From NCBI RefSeq assembly GCF_019802045.1, contig NZ_JAHVHU010000002.1:1-64000 (forward strand): a stretch of 64,000 bases of DNA, in the 5' to 3' direction. The number at the start of each line of letters is the position of its first letter. Position 1 is the stretch's first letter. The translations under genes and the position numbers were made by a program. This document shows, one piece after another, positions 28,236 through 36,134 of the stretch. The notes beneath the pieces were generated by a model. That model ran no database searches. It had not been told where the DNA came from and saw only the letters and a program-made list of their open reading frames with translations. The stretch comes from Membranihabitans marinus (GTDB lineage Bacteria > Bacteroidota > Bacteroidia > Chitinophagales > Saprospiraceae).

Positions 28236-28621
28236 AGTTCGGAGGTATTGTTTGTGGTTTGGTTCCTGGGGTTTTGAATGAGTTCCTGGATTTCGTTTAT
28301 AGCTTGTTCGATTTGGGGTTTTTCGATGTTATGTGGTCCTGTTTGTGGTTTGGTTCTGGGGGTTTTGAATGAGTTCCTGAATTTTGTTTATAGCTTGTTC
28401 GATTCGAGTTTTTCGATGTTATGTGGTATAGTTTGTGGTTTGGTTCCTGGGGGTTTGAATGAATTCCTGGATTTCGTTTATAGCTTGTTCGATTCGGGGT
28501 TTTTCGATGTTATGTGGTTCTGTTTGTGGTTTGGTTCTGGGGGGGGGTGAACGAATTCCTGGATTTCGTTTATAGCTTGTTCGATTCGGGGATTTTCAAT
28601 GTTCTGTGGTACTGTTTGTGG
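28236..28621. repeat. Four tandem ~91-bp repeats
   Basis: The phrase GTTTGTGGTTTGG recurs at about 28250, 28341, 28431, 28522 and 28614, giving units of 90-92 bp. The units contain TTCCTGGATTTCGTTTATAG and CTTGTTCGAT followed by TTTTTCGATGTTATGTGGT. The unit length is not a multiple of three and reading frames break, so it is non-coding. Related copies lie at 31100-31310, 39780-39975, 4671-4850 and 57840-57980. Confidence 0.85.
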
Positions 28622-28783
28622 TTTGGCTCCAAACGGGCGTAGCCCATCAAACGGCCCCAGGCCATTAAACTTCAAACGCACGCAGTGCCCCCAAACGGCG
28701 AAGCCTCCAAACTACAAACAGCCGAAGGCTCCAAACGGCCGAAGGCCCTCAAACGCACGAAGTGCCCAAACGACCAAAGGTCC
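28622..28783. repeat. GNA-loop hairpin array
   Basis: Nine or so units spaced 17-18 bp each start AAAC and carry a short hairpin: GGGC-GTA-GCCC, GGC-GAA-GCC, AGCC-GAA-GGCT, GGCC-GAA-GGCC, GCAC-GAA-GTGC, GACC-AAA-GGTC. The last ~105 bp nearly repeat 25079-25178, but the GCA loop there is GAA here. The array stops at the ATPase stop codon, as at 25178. Confidence 0.85.
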
Positions 28784-30007
28784 CTAATACAAGAAGCCGA
28801 ACAGCCACAATGGGATTCTTTTATTCCCGCCATATTCTATATCATCTGCCGCTATATACGCGTTTTCTATTCCCCGAATCTGCTCAAAGCTTTTATTCTT
28901 TCCACCGACTTCAATGGTGGTCTGGTCGTTTATTCGGAAATCGCCCTGATCGATGTATTCTATTTTATTTTGGTAGGCTACCTGATTGATAAAGAAGGTT
29001 TCCCGTATATTTCCTTTTCCGGCATTTTTACCGGCCAGTGTAAAAGGCAGATTTGGATTTTCCAAATAGATCTTATCCGGCTTTTGCAATCGGGAGATTC
29101 CCTTTGCATCTTTGTAAAGATGAGCAATCAACCTGGCTTCCTGCAAATAATGCAAATAGGTGACCAATGTATTTCGATTGATCTTCATCCTGTTGCTCAG
29201 TTTGCTTACATTGGGTATGAAAGGAACAGATTCAGCGATAATCTGTAAGAGTTGTTTCATTTTAATCACATAAGCCGGATCAACACCTCGTTGGAGGGGG
29301 AGCTCGATCTCCAGTATCATATTGAGAATCTCTTCAATCCTGTGATGGTATCCGGTTTTTCCTTCCATAAAAAATGGATAGTATCCATTCTTCAGATAAT
29401 CATCGAAATGTTGCAATGGTTTTATTTTCCTATTCACCATTTGGGCCAGAGGTACAGGATCTTCCAACAGCTCATCCAGCCTGATGACCTCAAAGTCCAA
29501 TCCCAATCTGATGTTTAGATATTCTCTATAGGACAGACCTTGCATGTGATACATGACGGCCCGGCGACTCAAATCCGCACGGGCATCCAAAAGTTCTAAA
29601 AGCGACGATCCCGTGAAGACAATCTTTAATTCCGGATGGTCGTCATATATGTTTTTGATTTCCTGCCTCCACGTGGGATAATGATGTACCTCGTCCAGAA
29701 AAAGATAACGCCCCCCTTTTCGGACAAATTCGCTGGCGACGTCGACAGGGCGGTTCTCTGCCCACCATATATTGTCCAGACTGGTATAGAGACTGGTTCC
29801 GTCCAATTTTAGATTTTTCTTTATGTACTGAAGCAAGAGGGTGGTTTTTCCAACGCCCCGGGCACCGCGCAGGCCGATCAGGCGCGCAGTCCAGTCGATA
29901 TCGTTCATCATGTTGCGGGTGAACTGAAGCTGCGTGACCTCTATTTTCTTGATGAACTTCTCCAGTAATTCGTCCATGAGTATTAAATTGCTTTTTGCTC
30001 TAAGCAA
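28784..30007 (-). CDS. AAA_14 / DUF4143-like ATPase (third of three)
   Basis: A 407-residue ATPase, clearly paralogous to the gene at 25179. Walker A is GARGVGKT (48-55), Walker B is YLFLDEVHHY (101-110), and FTGSSLLELLDARADLSRRA matches the sensor-1 region. A winged-helix-like part (VSKLSNRMKINRNTLVTYLH) and a GDFRINDQTTIEVGGKNKS segment with a nuclease-like D...ExxGK pattern follow. Met11 at 29977 is an alternative start. The shared downstream hairpin array suggests the gene and its 3' repeat were duplicated together. Confidence 0.83.
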   Translation of the reverse strand: MLRAKSNLILMDELLEKFIKKIEVTQLQFTRNMMNDIDWTARLIGLRGARGVGKTTLLLQYIKKNLKLDGTSLYTSLDNIWWAENRPVDVASEFVRKGGRYLFLDEVHHYPTWRQEIKNIYDDHPELKIVFTGSSLLELLDARADLSRRAVMYHMQGLSYREYLNIRLGLDFEVIRLDELLEDPVPLAQMVNRKIKPLQHFDDYLKNGYYPFFMEGKTGYHHRIEEILNMILEIELPLQRGVDPAYVIKMKQLLQIIAESVPFIPNVSKLSNRMKINRNTLVTYLHYLQEARLIAHLYKDAKGISRLQKPDKIYLENPNLPFTLAGKNAGKGNIRETFFINQVAYQNKIEYIDQGDFRINDQTTIEVGGKNKSFEQIRGIENAYIAADDIEYGGNKRIPLWLFGFLY

Positions 30008-30041
30008 ATATAAGTAAAATATGCTTAATAGTCTAAGCAGT

Positions 30042-30436
30042 TGGTTTTTGAAGGGCGCTTCGCTGTTGGGTCGCTTCGCTGTTGGGTCGCTGGCGCTTTT
30101 AGGTTGCCTCCCTGCTCCGCGACGGGAGGTAAACTTCGCTGTTGGGACGCTGCGCTTTAGTCTTTAGAACGCTGCGCTCTTGGTACGCCTCCATCAACAA
30201 TTCACCATCAACAATCAACAATCAAAGTGCACCTTTTATCTCGTCAAATTTAAGGAGCATCTATATCACTGGGCTTTACAATCCGTTCTCCCGAGTACTT
30301 TGTCAAGTCCTCAGGATTCATAGGCTTGCAAATCCCTTATGTCCAGTTTCCAGTTTCCAGTGTCAACCATCTACAATCTACAATCTACAATCTATAATCT
30401 ACAATCTATAATCTAAATCCTAAGTTCTAAACTCCA
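30042..30436. repeat. Minihairpin units, GACA-loop hairpin repeat and 7-nt array
   Basis: Units at 30050-30175 include GC-GAA-GC and GC-GCA-GC on the minus strand and a CCTCCC/GGGAGG stem. A full GACA-loop hairpin repeat lies at about 30262-30350, with its stem at 30290-30315. A 7-nt array (30360-30437, units ACAATCT, ATAATCT, CTAAATC) merges with the stop codon of the acetyltransferase gene, whose final VKV-stop is followed directly by repeat sequence. No gene is seen. Confidence 0.8.
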
Positions 30437-31027
30437 TCAAACCTTCACCACCCGATCCTCCTCCAACCGATACTGCTCACCGCTCTCCGGACAAACCGCA
30501 TTGCCGGCCCCGTCAAATTCCAACCGATGGCCATACTCACTCATCCAACCGATCCGTCGCGCCGGATTCCCCACCCACAATTCATACGGCCGGACCTCCT
30601 TCGTGATCACCGCCCCCGCACCGATAAATCCGTATTCCCCGATCTCATTCCCACACACAATGGTGGCATTGGCACCGATGGTGGCACCCCGCCGAACCGT
30701 AGTCCGGGCATACTGCCCCCGCCGGTTGACCGCACTGCGCGGATTGATCACATTGGTAAATACCATCGACGGACCCAGGAAAACCTCGTCCTCACAAATC
30801 ACCCCGGTATAGATCGATACATTGTTCTGGACCTTGACCCGGTTGCCAAGCACCACGCCGGGCGATACCACCACATTTTGACCAATGTTACATTCTTCTC
30901 CGATCGTGCTGTCCTTCATAATGTGGGAGAAGTGCCAGATCTTGGTTCCTTTTCCAATCTGTGTTCCGGAGTCGATTACCGCGGTTTCGTGTGCGAAGTA
31001 GGGAGCGTTTTTTTCAGTGTTGGGCAT
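30437..31027 (-). CDS. WbpD/WlbB-like N-acetyltransferase
   Basis: A 196-residue left-handed beta-helix acyltransferase. Hexapeptide repeats run from about residue 18 (TQIGKGTKIWHFSHIMKDST) to 155. KVQNNVSIYTGVICEDEVF and the FTNVINPRSAVNRRGQY loop match the UDP-2-acetamido-3-amino-2,3-dideoxyglucuronate N-acetyltransferases (WbpD/WlbB). The enzyme would complete a UDP-GlcNAc(3NAc)A-type precursor. The partner oxidoreductase (WbpB) and a WbpE-type aminotransferase are not recognised in the window, although the PLP enzyme at 31953 is nearby. Confidence 0.85.
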   Translation of the reverse strand: MPNTEKNAPYFAHETAVIDSGTQIGKGTKIWHFSHIMKDSTIGEECNIGQNVVVSPGVVLGNRVKVQNNVSIYTGVICEDEVFLGPSMVFTNVINPRSAVNRRGQYARTTVRRGATIGANATIVCGNEIGEYGFIGAGAVITKEVRPYELWVGNPARRIGWMSEYGHRLEFDGAGNAVCPESGEQYRLEEDRVVKV

Positions 31028-31427
31028 GGATTGTATTGTTTGTTGTTTGGGTTATGATATAGTTCTTCGGTTATATAGGGTATTTAGTTTTTCTGGGGAC
31101 ATTCTAATGTTAAGTGGTATTGTTTGTAGTTTGGTTCCTGGGGTTTTGAATGAGTTCCTGGATTTCGTTTAGAGCTTGTTCGATATGGGGTTTTTCAATG
31201 TTATGTGGTATAGTTTGTGGTTTGGTATCTGCGGTTTTGAAATAATTTTTGAGTTTTGAGGATAGCTTATTCGTTACGGACTTTGCCAGTGTTAATGGTA
31301 CTGTTTGTGGTTTGGCTCCAAACGGGCGTAGCCCACCAAACGGCCGCAGGCCACCAAACTTCAAACGCACGCAGTGCCCCCAAACGGGCAAAGTCCTAAA
31401 ACGGCTGCAAGCCACCAAATGGGCGGT
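31028..31427. repeat. ~90-bp tandem repeats followed by GNA-hairpin array
   Basis: Positions 31095-31310 hold about two and a half units of the same family as 28236-28621. From 31313 hairpin units follow: GGGC-GTA-GCCC, GGCC-GCA-GGCC, GCAC-GCA-GTGC, and a degenerate GGGC-AAA-GTCC. The array runs to the stop of the four-helix-bundle gene. Same module order as 28236-28783 and 39755-40151. Confidence 0.82.
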
Positions 31428-31793
31428 CTATTTAAGTACAGAAACACGCAGTGCATAAATCTTTTTACTGGTACTCTCTATATTCTTTCTTATCTCGAGA
31501 TAGGCGTCATTTTTTAAAAAAGAAAGTTCTTCTGAGATGATGCATTGATTGAGTAATTCCATTAGACTACTGTATGCCATGGTATAAAAGTGTCCTTGAT
31601 CTTTTTTGGTTCTGCGTGAACTTCCTTCTGCCAAGTTGGAACAAACAGAAATCGCAGATCGTCGCATTTGACTCACCAATCCATATTTTTCTACATCCGG
31701 AAATTCTGTCGTAATCTTGTAAATTTGAATGTTTATACCTTTTGCTTCCTTCCAGGCATCCAGTTTCTCAAATGGGTAGGTGTAATTGGACAT
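31428..31793 (-). CDS. Four-helix-bundle protein (S23/bIVP type)
   Basis: A 121-residue all-helical protein of the 23S rRNA intervening-sequence protein family. The start FEKLDAWKEAKGINIQIYKI, FPDVEKYGLVSQMRRSAISV and the central NLAEGSSRRTKKDQGHFY are diagnostic, and LMELLNQCIISEELSFL forms the third helix. Here it is not in an rRNA gene but free-standing among repeats. Role unknown; the fold is shared with Avd proteins, but no reverse transcriptase is nearby. A second member lies at 42685. Confidence 0.9.
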   Translation of the reverse strand: MSNYTYPFEKLDAWKEAKGINIQIYKITTEFPDVEKYGLVSQMRRSAISVCSNLAEGSSRRTKKDQGHFYTMAYSSLMELLNQCIISEELSFLKNDAYLEIRKNIESTSKKIYALRVSVLK

Positions 31794-31952
31794 GATTTTA
31801 GTCTTTAGATTTCACGCGTTGGTTTGGTTTTTGGGTTATGATTTCGCTATATGGGCTATGGTGCCTTTCTGGAGATTGCTAAACGCCCCAAACTACAAAC
31901 GGGCGCAGCCCCCAAACGGGCGTAGCCCACCAAACGGCCGCAGGCCACCAAA
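31794..31952. repeat. Short repeat block with GNA hairpins
   Basis: A GTTTGGTTTTTGGGTTATGA segment related to the ~90-bp repeat is followed from about 31890 by GGGC-GCA-GCCC, GGGC-GTA-GCCC and GGCC-GCA-GGCC hairpin units. They end at the stop of the PLP-enzyme gene. Confidence 0.7.
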
Positions 31953-34055
31953 CTAAATATCGATAATTTGCGAAAGCAAATAATCGATTTTTCGAACGAT
32001 AATGTCCACCTGATTCATCTGTTCCTCGATCTTCTGAAAATAAATGCTGACATCCCGGTCTTTCCAGCTTTCGGAGATGACGCGGGCGCCCAGGCTGATC
32101 CGTACGACGCCGCTGACCGTCCCGTCCTTGTGGATGGCTTTGACGGGCTGCCCGATGTGGCAGGCCTGCGAGGCGATCCGATCCCATTCTTCCGGGGCGT
32201 CGCCCATCTGATCGGATAAGTTCTGATTCAACAGGCGGTACAAATGGGTGACTTCATCCAAAGTCAACACCCGGTCCGGGGTGCGGATGAAAAAAGGGAA
32301 AATGGTGCGTCGGTTTTTTAACATATGCCGGTCGATGGGTTCGTCGGGGGCCTTGACGGGTTCGATGGTGTCCGGCAGCGGCTCCAGAAAAGGCGCTTGC
32401 TCAATCGCCTGCGCAACGTGGTTGCAAAACATTTCAATGCCCAGATACCGCAGCGAAATGGGCGTGTTAAAATACCGCTGAATCTCCACGATGGCTGAAT
32501 ACCAGCGCATGTACAAGCCCAGATTGAGGCACTTGGGCAGGTTGCGTCCGATGTTCCACGACGACGGACATTCGTTTTTGCAGTTGTACTCTTCCAGACC
32601 TTCGGGGAGCTTGTTGTCCGGTGCGGCCCATTTCGTGGCGTACTTTTTTGGTATAATCAAGGCACCGCTAAAAGGCGGTCCGGTAAAATATTTGGATCCG
32701 GTGATGGTCATCAGGTAATTGCGTTTGATGTAGGCCCGGATGTCCTCTTGGTCCATGCGCAACTGCGAGTTGTCCACAATCTTCAGCAATCGTTTGCCAA
32801 ATTCCTGATCCAGGTCTTTCAATGCGCCCGTGCTGGGTGCCGAATACCCCAGTTTGGACTGGTCCATGACGTGGAGGACGGGCTGTTTGTTTTCTTTCAT
32901 CACCCGACGTACCGTCCGGATCACTTCCTCGTCAATGTCCGCCGGGCTTCGCAAATCCCCCTGGTCGTTTCGCAACGGAATCTTGATCAGTTCATCCTGG
33001 TCAAATCCATTGATCTGATCGCCTTTGGTCACTTCAAAACCCAACGCGGTCCGGTCTGAAAAGTGGCGGCCCAGTAAGGCCAGTGGTACCCCGCTACCGG
33101 TCTCATCCGAAGCCACCAGAATGTGAACCTTCTGCTCGGGATAGACGGCCTGACAAATACCAGCCAGCTGCAGCGATATATCTGTGCCGGAGGGCGCGAG
33201 GATCAGGGTGACCGATTCGGGCAGGGCCAAGGCTTTGCGAAGTTTGGTCTTGAGGTGGCTCGCAAACCGCTGCAAGGTTTCGCGGATGCCCTTGTGGAGT
33301 GCGGACTCGATGAGGTATTGCCGCTTGGTTTCGGTTCGGTTAAAGGCTACATTGGACACCGAGGTCGCCGTGGAGGAGGCAAAGGTCAATGCCTCCGGAC
33401 GCGGAAAAGGCCGGCAGCCGTATTTGTTGAGCAACTGGATGGGATCCACATTGAGCCGGAGATCGCCGCCCAGCATCAGCATCGCTTCGGTGGGGTGGGC
33501 CAGATGCCGCACCACCTCCAGGAGTTCTTCATCAATCGGCCCGTCCATGTAGGTCTGATTGTGTAAGATGCCCAAGGTCTCGTAGGTCTCCGGGTCGAGA
33601 TGGGGAATGTCTTCCCGGTCGGATCGGAACCGAAGAATGATTTCAGCAATATCCGCCGGGATCTGATCGATGGCTTCCTTGTCTTCCTGCGGGATCAGCT
33701 CATAAAACCGTGCCGTGACGCGACAGGCCGCCAGATCACAGATCCGGACATCGATTTGATCCTGGGACATGCGCTGGTACCAGATCTGCCACTCGATGCC
33801 ATACCGCAGACAAAGCAAGGCGGCGATGGGATTGCTGAGCAAATGCACCCCGATGTTGATGGAATGACCGGCATGGATATAAAACCCGTCCGGTCTGGAC
33901 ATCATCGAACGGATCAAAATGCCTTCTACCTTCGGCAGGGTACTGGATCGGCTGAGGATCCGGATGAGCTTTATGCGCTCTTCCAGGGATTCGGTCGAAT
34001 GTTCATGAAATATACTTTCCACTAGTGTATCGTTTTCGGCGGTTCGTTTGGCCAT
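31953..34055 (-). CDS. Large PLP-dependent fold-type I enzyme of unknown specificity
   Basis: A 700-residue protein. Residues ~220-690 look like a fold-type I PLP enzyme. APSGTDISLQL (287-297) is a phosphate-binding segment, VDNSQLRMD (427-435) has the Asp that contacts the pyridine nitrogen, and TGSKYFTGPPFSG (452-464) has Lys455 as the probable Schiff-base lysine. The N-terminal ~210 residues (with YIHAGHSINIGVHLLSNPIA and a GGDLRLNVDP stretch) do not match a domain I know. About twice the size of a typical sugar aminotransferase. The nucleotide-sugar genes around it suggest sugar or amino-acid chemistry, but function cannot be assigned. Confidence 0.65.
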   Translation of the reverse strand: MAKRTAENDTLVESIFHEHSTESLEERIKLIRILSRSSTLPKVEGILIRSMMSRPDGFYIHAGHSINIGVHLLSNPIAALLCLRYGIEWQIWYQRMSQDQIDVRICDLAACRVTARFYELIPQEDKEAIDQIPADIAEIILRFRSDREDIPHLDPETYETLGILHNQTYMDGPIDEELLEVVRHLAHPTEAMLMLGGDLRLNVDPIQLLNKYGCRPFPRPEALTFASSTATSVSNVAFNRTETKRQYLIESALHKGIRETLQRFASHLKTKLRKALALPESVTLILAPSGTDISLQLAGICQAVYPEQKVHILVASDETGSGVPLALLGRHFSDRTALGFEVTKGDQINGFDQDELIKIPLRNDQGDLRSPADIDEEVIRTVRRVMKENKQPVLHVMDQSKLGYSAPSTGALKDLDQEFGKRLLKIVDNSQLRMDQEDIRAYIKRNYLMTITGSKYFTGPPFSGALIIPKKYATKWAAPDNKLPEGLEEYNCKNECPSSWNIGRNLPKCLNLGLYMRWYSAIVEIQRYFNTPISLRYLGIEMFCNHVAQAIEQAPFLEPLPDTIEPVKAPDEPIDRHMLKNRRTIFPFFIRTPDRVLTLDEVTHLYRLLNQNLSDQMGDAPEEWDRIASQACHIGQPVKAIHKDGTVSGVVRISLGARVISESWKDRDVSIYFQKIEEQMNQVDIIVRKIDYLLSQIIDI

Positions 34056-34744
34056 ATCTTTTCATTTGGTGGTCGCGGTCAAGGTACTGAAACCATCATT
34101 TAAATGCAAAATAAAAATCCGGGGGCGTTATAAATGGTGGATCCAGACCTCTGATTTTGGCTTCTTATCTCCGGGCAATTTTATGGAATAGATTAATGGC
34201 TAAAGCCAAATAATGTTTTGCTTCCTTAACCTCAGCCTTGTCAGGGTGTGTGAAAACCTGACAGCGTTTGACTTCGTTTTGTTATCAAGCAATATATGTA
34301 GTATATAAAATCCTTGTATTCAATGTGATATAGAACCTGTCAGCGTTTGAAGAAATTATATTTCCAGTGTTTTCACGCAGTCTCTAAAGTACGGGGCAAA
34401 ATACAGCAACTGATCGTCTCCACTCGTGGAATACAAGGGGGAACAGTGCCGGCTCATAAAGTGTGAACCACGACTCTTCAGGGTGTGTGGAAACCTGACA
34501 GCGTTTGGCATTTGTTAGTGACATAGGAACTGGTGTAATATAACAAGCACATGTAATCTGTGCAATAAAAACCTGTCTGTTTGGAGACTCGTGCAAAATC
34601 AATAATTCCACCTTTTTCACACAGTCTCTCTTCCGATGACGCATAGATTTGCCACCTTTTATTTGGTGTCGAGGGCTTGGTATGGTTAGGTTAGGTGCAG
34701 AGTTTGTAAACAAATCTCCTCGATCTTTTCATGCACCGGACCCA
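34056..34744. repeat. Diverged tandem duplication of ~244 bp
   Basis: No gene is seen. The segment CAGGGTGTGTGAAAACCTGA at about 34237 recurs at about 34481, and the trailing CACGCAGTCTCT at about 34375 recurs (CACACAGTCTCT) near 34619, so a ~244-bp unit is present twice in diverged form. Both contain an AACCTGACAGCGTTTG motif. It is unlike the repeat modules elsewhere and may be a degenerate small mobile element. Confidence 0.5.
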
Positions 34745-35689
34745 TCACAAAGGAACGAGTTTGTTTAAAAAGTATTGATGGGTTTTTTTTAAACCTTCCT
34801 GAAGGGAAATCTCGGGTTCCCATTGCAGCATTTTTTTGGCTTTTGTGATGTCTGGTTTCCGAACCTTGGGATCATCTTCGGGCAACGGATAGAAACCGAT
34901 TCGGGCCTCCGGATTGTGAACCTGCTGCAAGATCATTTCCGCCAGATCCAGGACCGATATTTCCTGGGGATTGCCAATATTGACCGGTTGGTGATACTCG
35001 GTCATCAGCAATCGATAAATGGCTTCGATGGTGTCGGTGACATAACAAAAGGACCGGGTCTGGCTGCCGTCCCCAAACACCGTGAGTTCTTTCCCACGAA
35101 TCGCCTGGGTGAAAAAAGAGGGGAGGGCCCGGCCGTCCCGCACCCGCATCCGGGGGCCGTAGGTGTTGAATATCCGGGCGATGCGCGTGTCGATCCCGTG
35201 CACCCGGTGGTAGGCCATGGTCATCGATTCCTGAAATCGCTTGGCTTCGTCATAGACACCTCGGGGACCGATGGGATTGACATTGCCCCAATACTCCTCC
35301 GTCTGTGGATGTTCCAGCGGATCACCGTACACCTCGGAGGTGGACGCGATCATAAACACAGACTTTTTGTTGCGGGCCAGCCCGAGCAGGTTGTGGGTGC
35401 CCAGTGAGCCGACCTTCAGGGTCTGGATGGGCATCTCCAGGTAATCAATGGGGCTGGCCGGCGAGGCAAAGTGCAGGATGTAATCCAAGGGTCCCGGAAC
35501 GTGGACGTATTTGGTCACATCGTGGTGATGAAATTCAAATTCTTCTTTCGGAAATAGATGTTGGATGTTTTCCAGGTCGCCGGTGATCAGGTTGTCCATT
35601 CCGACCACCCGATGGCCTTCTGCGAGGAATCGATCGCAGAGGTGGGAACCGAGAAAGCCGGCCGCTCCGGTGATGAGAATGCGTTTCAT
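34745..35689 (-). CDS. UDP-glucuronate decarboxylase (UDP-xylose synthase)
   Basis: A 314-residue extended [13 protein letters not shown] (7-16) binds [23 protein letters not shown] is the hallmark of UDP-xylose synthases, followed by [14 protein letters not shown] and the GVYDEAKR catalytic Tyr/Lys pair. [20 protein letters not shown] matches UXS as well. It converts UDP-GlcA to UDP-xylose with CO2 release, using the product of the Ugd gene that lies next to it. The two genes are separated by a repeat block, not organised as a tight operon. Confidence 0.93.
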   Translation of the reverse strand: MKRILITGAAGFLGSHLCDRFLAEGHRVVGMDNLITGDLENIQHLFPKEEFEFHHHDVTKYVHVPGPLDYILHFASPASPIDYLEMPIQTLKVGSLGTHNLLGLARNKKSVFMIASTSEVYGDPLEHPQTEEYWGNVNPIGPRGVYDEAKRFQESMTMAYHRVHGIDTRIARIFNTYGPRMRVRDGRALPSFFTQAIRGKELTVFGDGSQTRSFCYVTDTIEAIYRLLMTEYHQPVNIGNPQEISVLDLAEMILQQVHNPEARIGFYPLPEDDPKVRKPDITKAKKMLQWEPEISLQEGLKKTHQYFLNKLVPL

Positions 35690-36134
35690 TTTTAGAGGGT
35701 TTAGAGGGTTTAGAGGGGTGAATTTTTAGTTTTTTATTTTTTATTGGGGTTGGAGCCTGGGGGCGCTTTGCTTTTGGGACGCTGGCGCTTTGGTAGTGTC
35801 TGACTCCTAAAGTGATTTCCCCAACGGGGATAGAGGACGCTGCACTGTCTGGAGCGAGTGGCTTACATCGGATCAGTCTGCCCCATCCGATTCGGGCATT
35901 CTGTGACCGCTCTGCGGTCAATAGGATTATATGATCCGGGTGCTAATAAACTTGGACCGCTCTGCGGTCCTTTTTTGGGCATTACGCCGGGGTTTGACCC
36001 TGGTAGTTCGCTTCGCAACGGGAGGTAGACTTAGAACGCCTCCCCGCTCTGCGACGGGAGGTAATCGCTGCTGGGACGCCTCCATCTACAATCTACAATC
36101 TACAATCTACAATCTATAATCTAAGTCCTAAGTT
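35690..36134. repeat. Composite palindromic repeat block, copy 4 (diverged)
   Basis: A diverged, shortened composite spans about 35792-36003: the right arm of the 13-bp inverted repeat is present, the left arm is missing, and the two GACCGC/GCGGTC hairpins are kept. Minihairpin units lie on either side. A CCTCCC/GGGAGG stem and a 7-nt array (36080-36137) lead into the ugd stop codon. Confidence 0.75.

Noticed and set aside
31118-31427. Minus-strand peptide with IEKPHIEQALNEIQELIQNP, which also appears in the 28.3-28.6 kb repeats.
   Set aside because: It comes from the ~91-bp tandem repeat, whose unit length is not a multiple of three, so successive units shift frame; not a protein repeat.
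31428-31793. Possible diversity-generating retroelement, because four-helix-bundle proteins share the Avd fold.
   Set aside because: No reverse transcriptase, template repeat or variable repeat is present near either four-helix-bundle gene; both carry the S23/bIVP signature instead.
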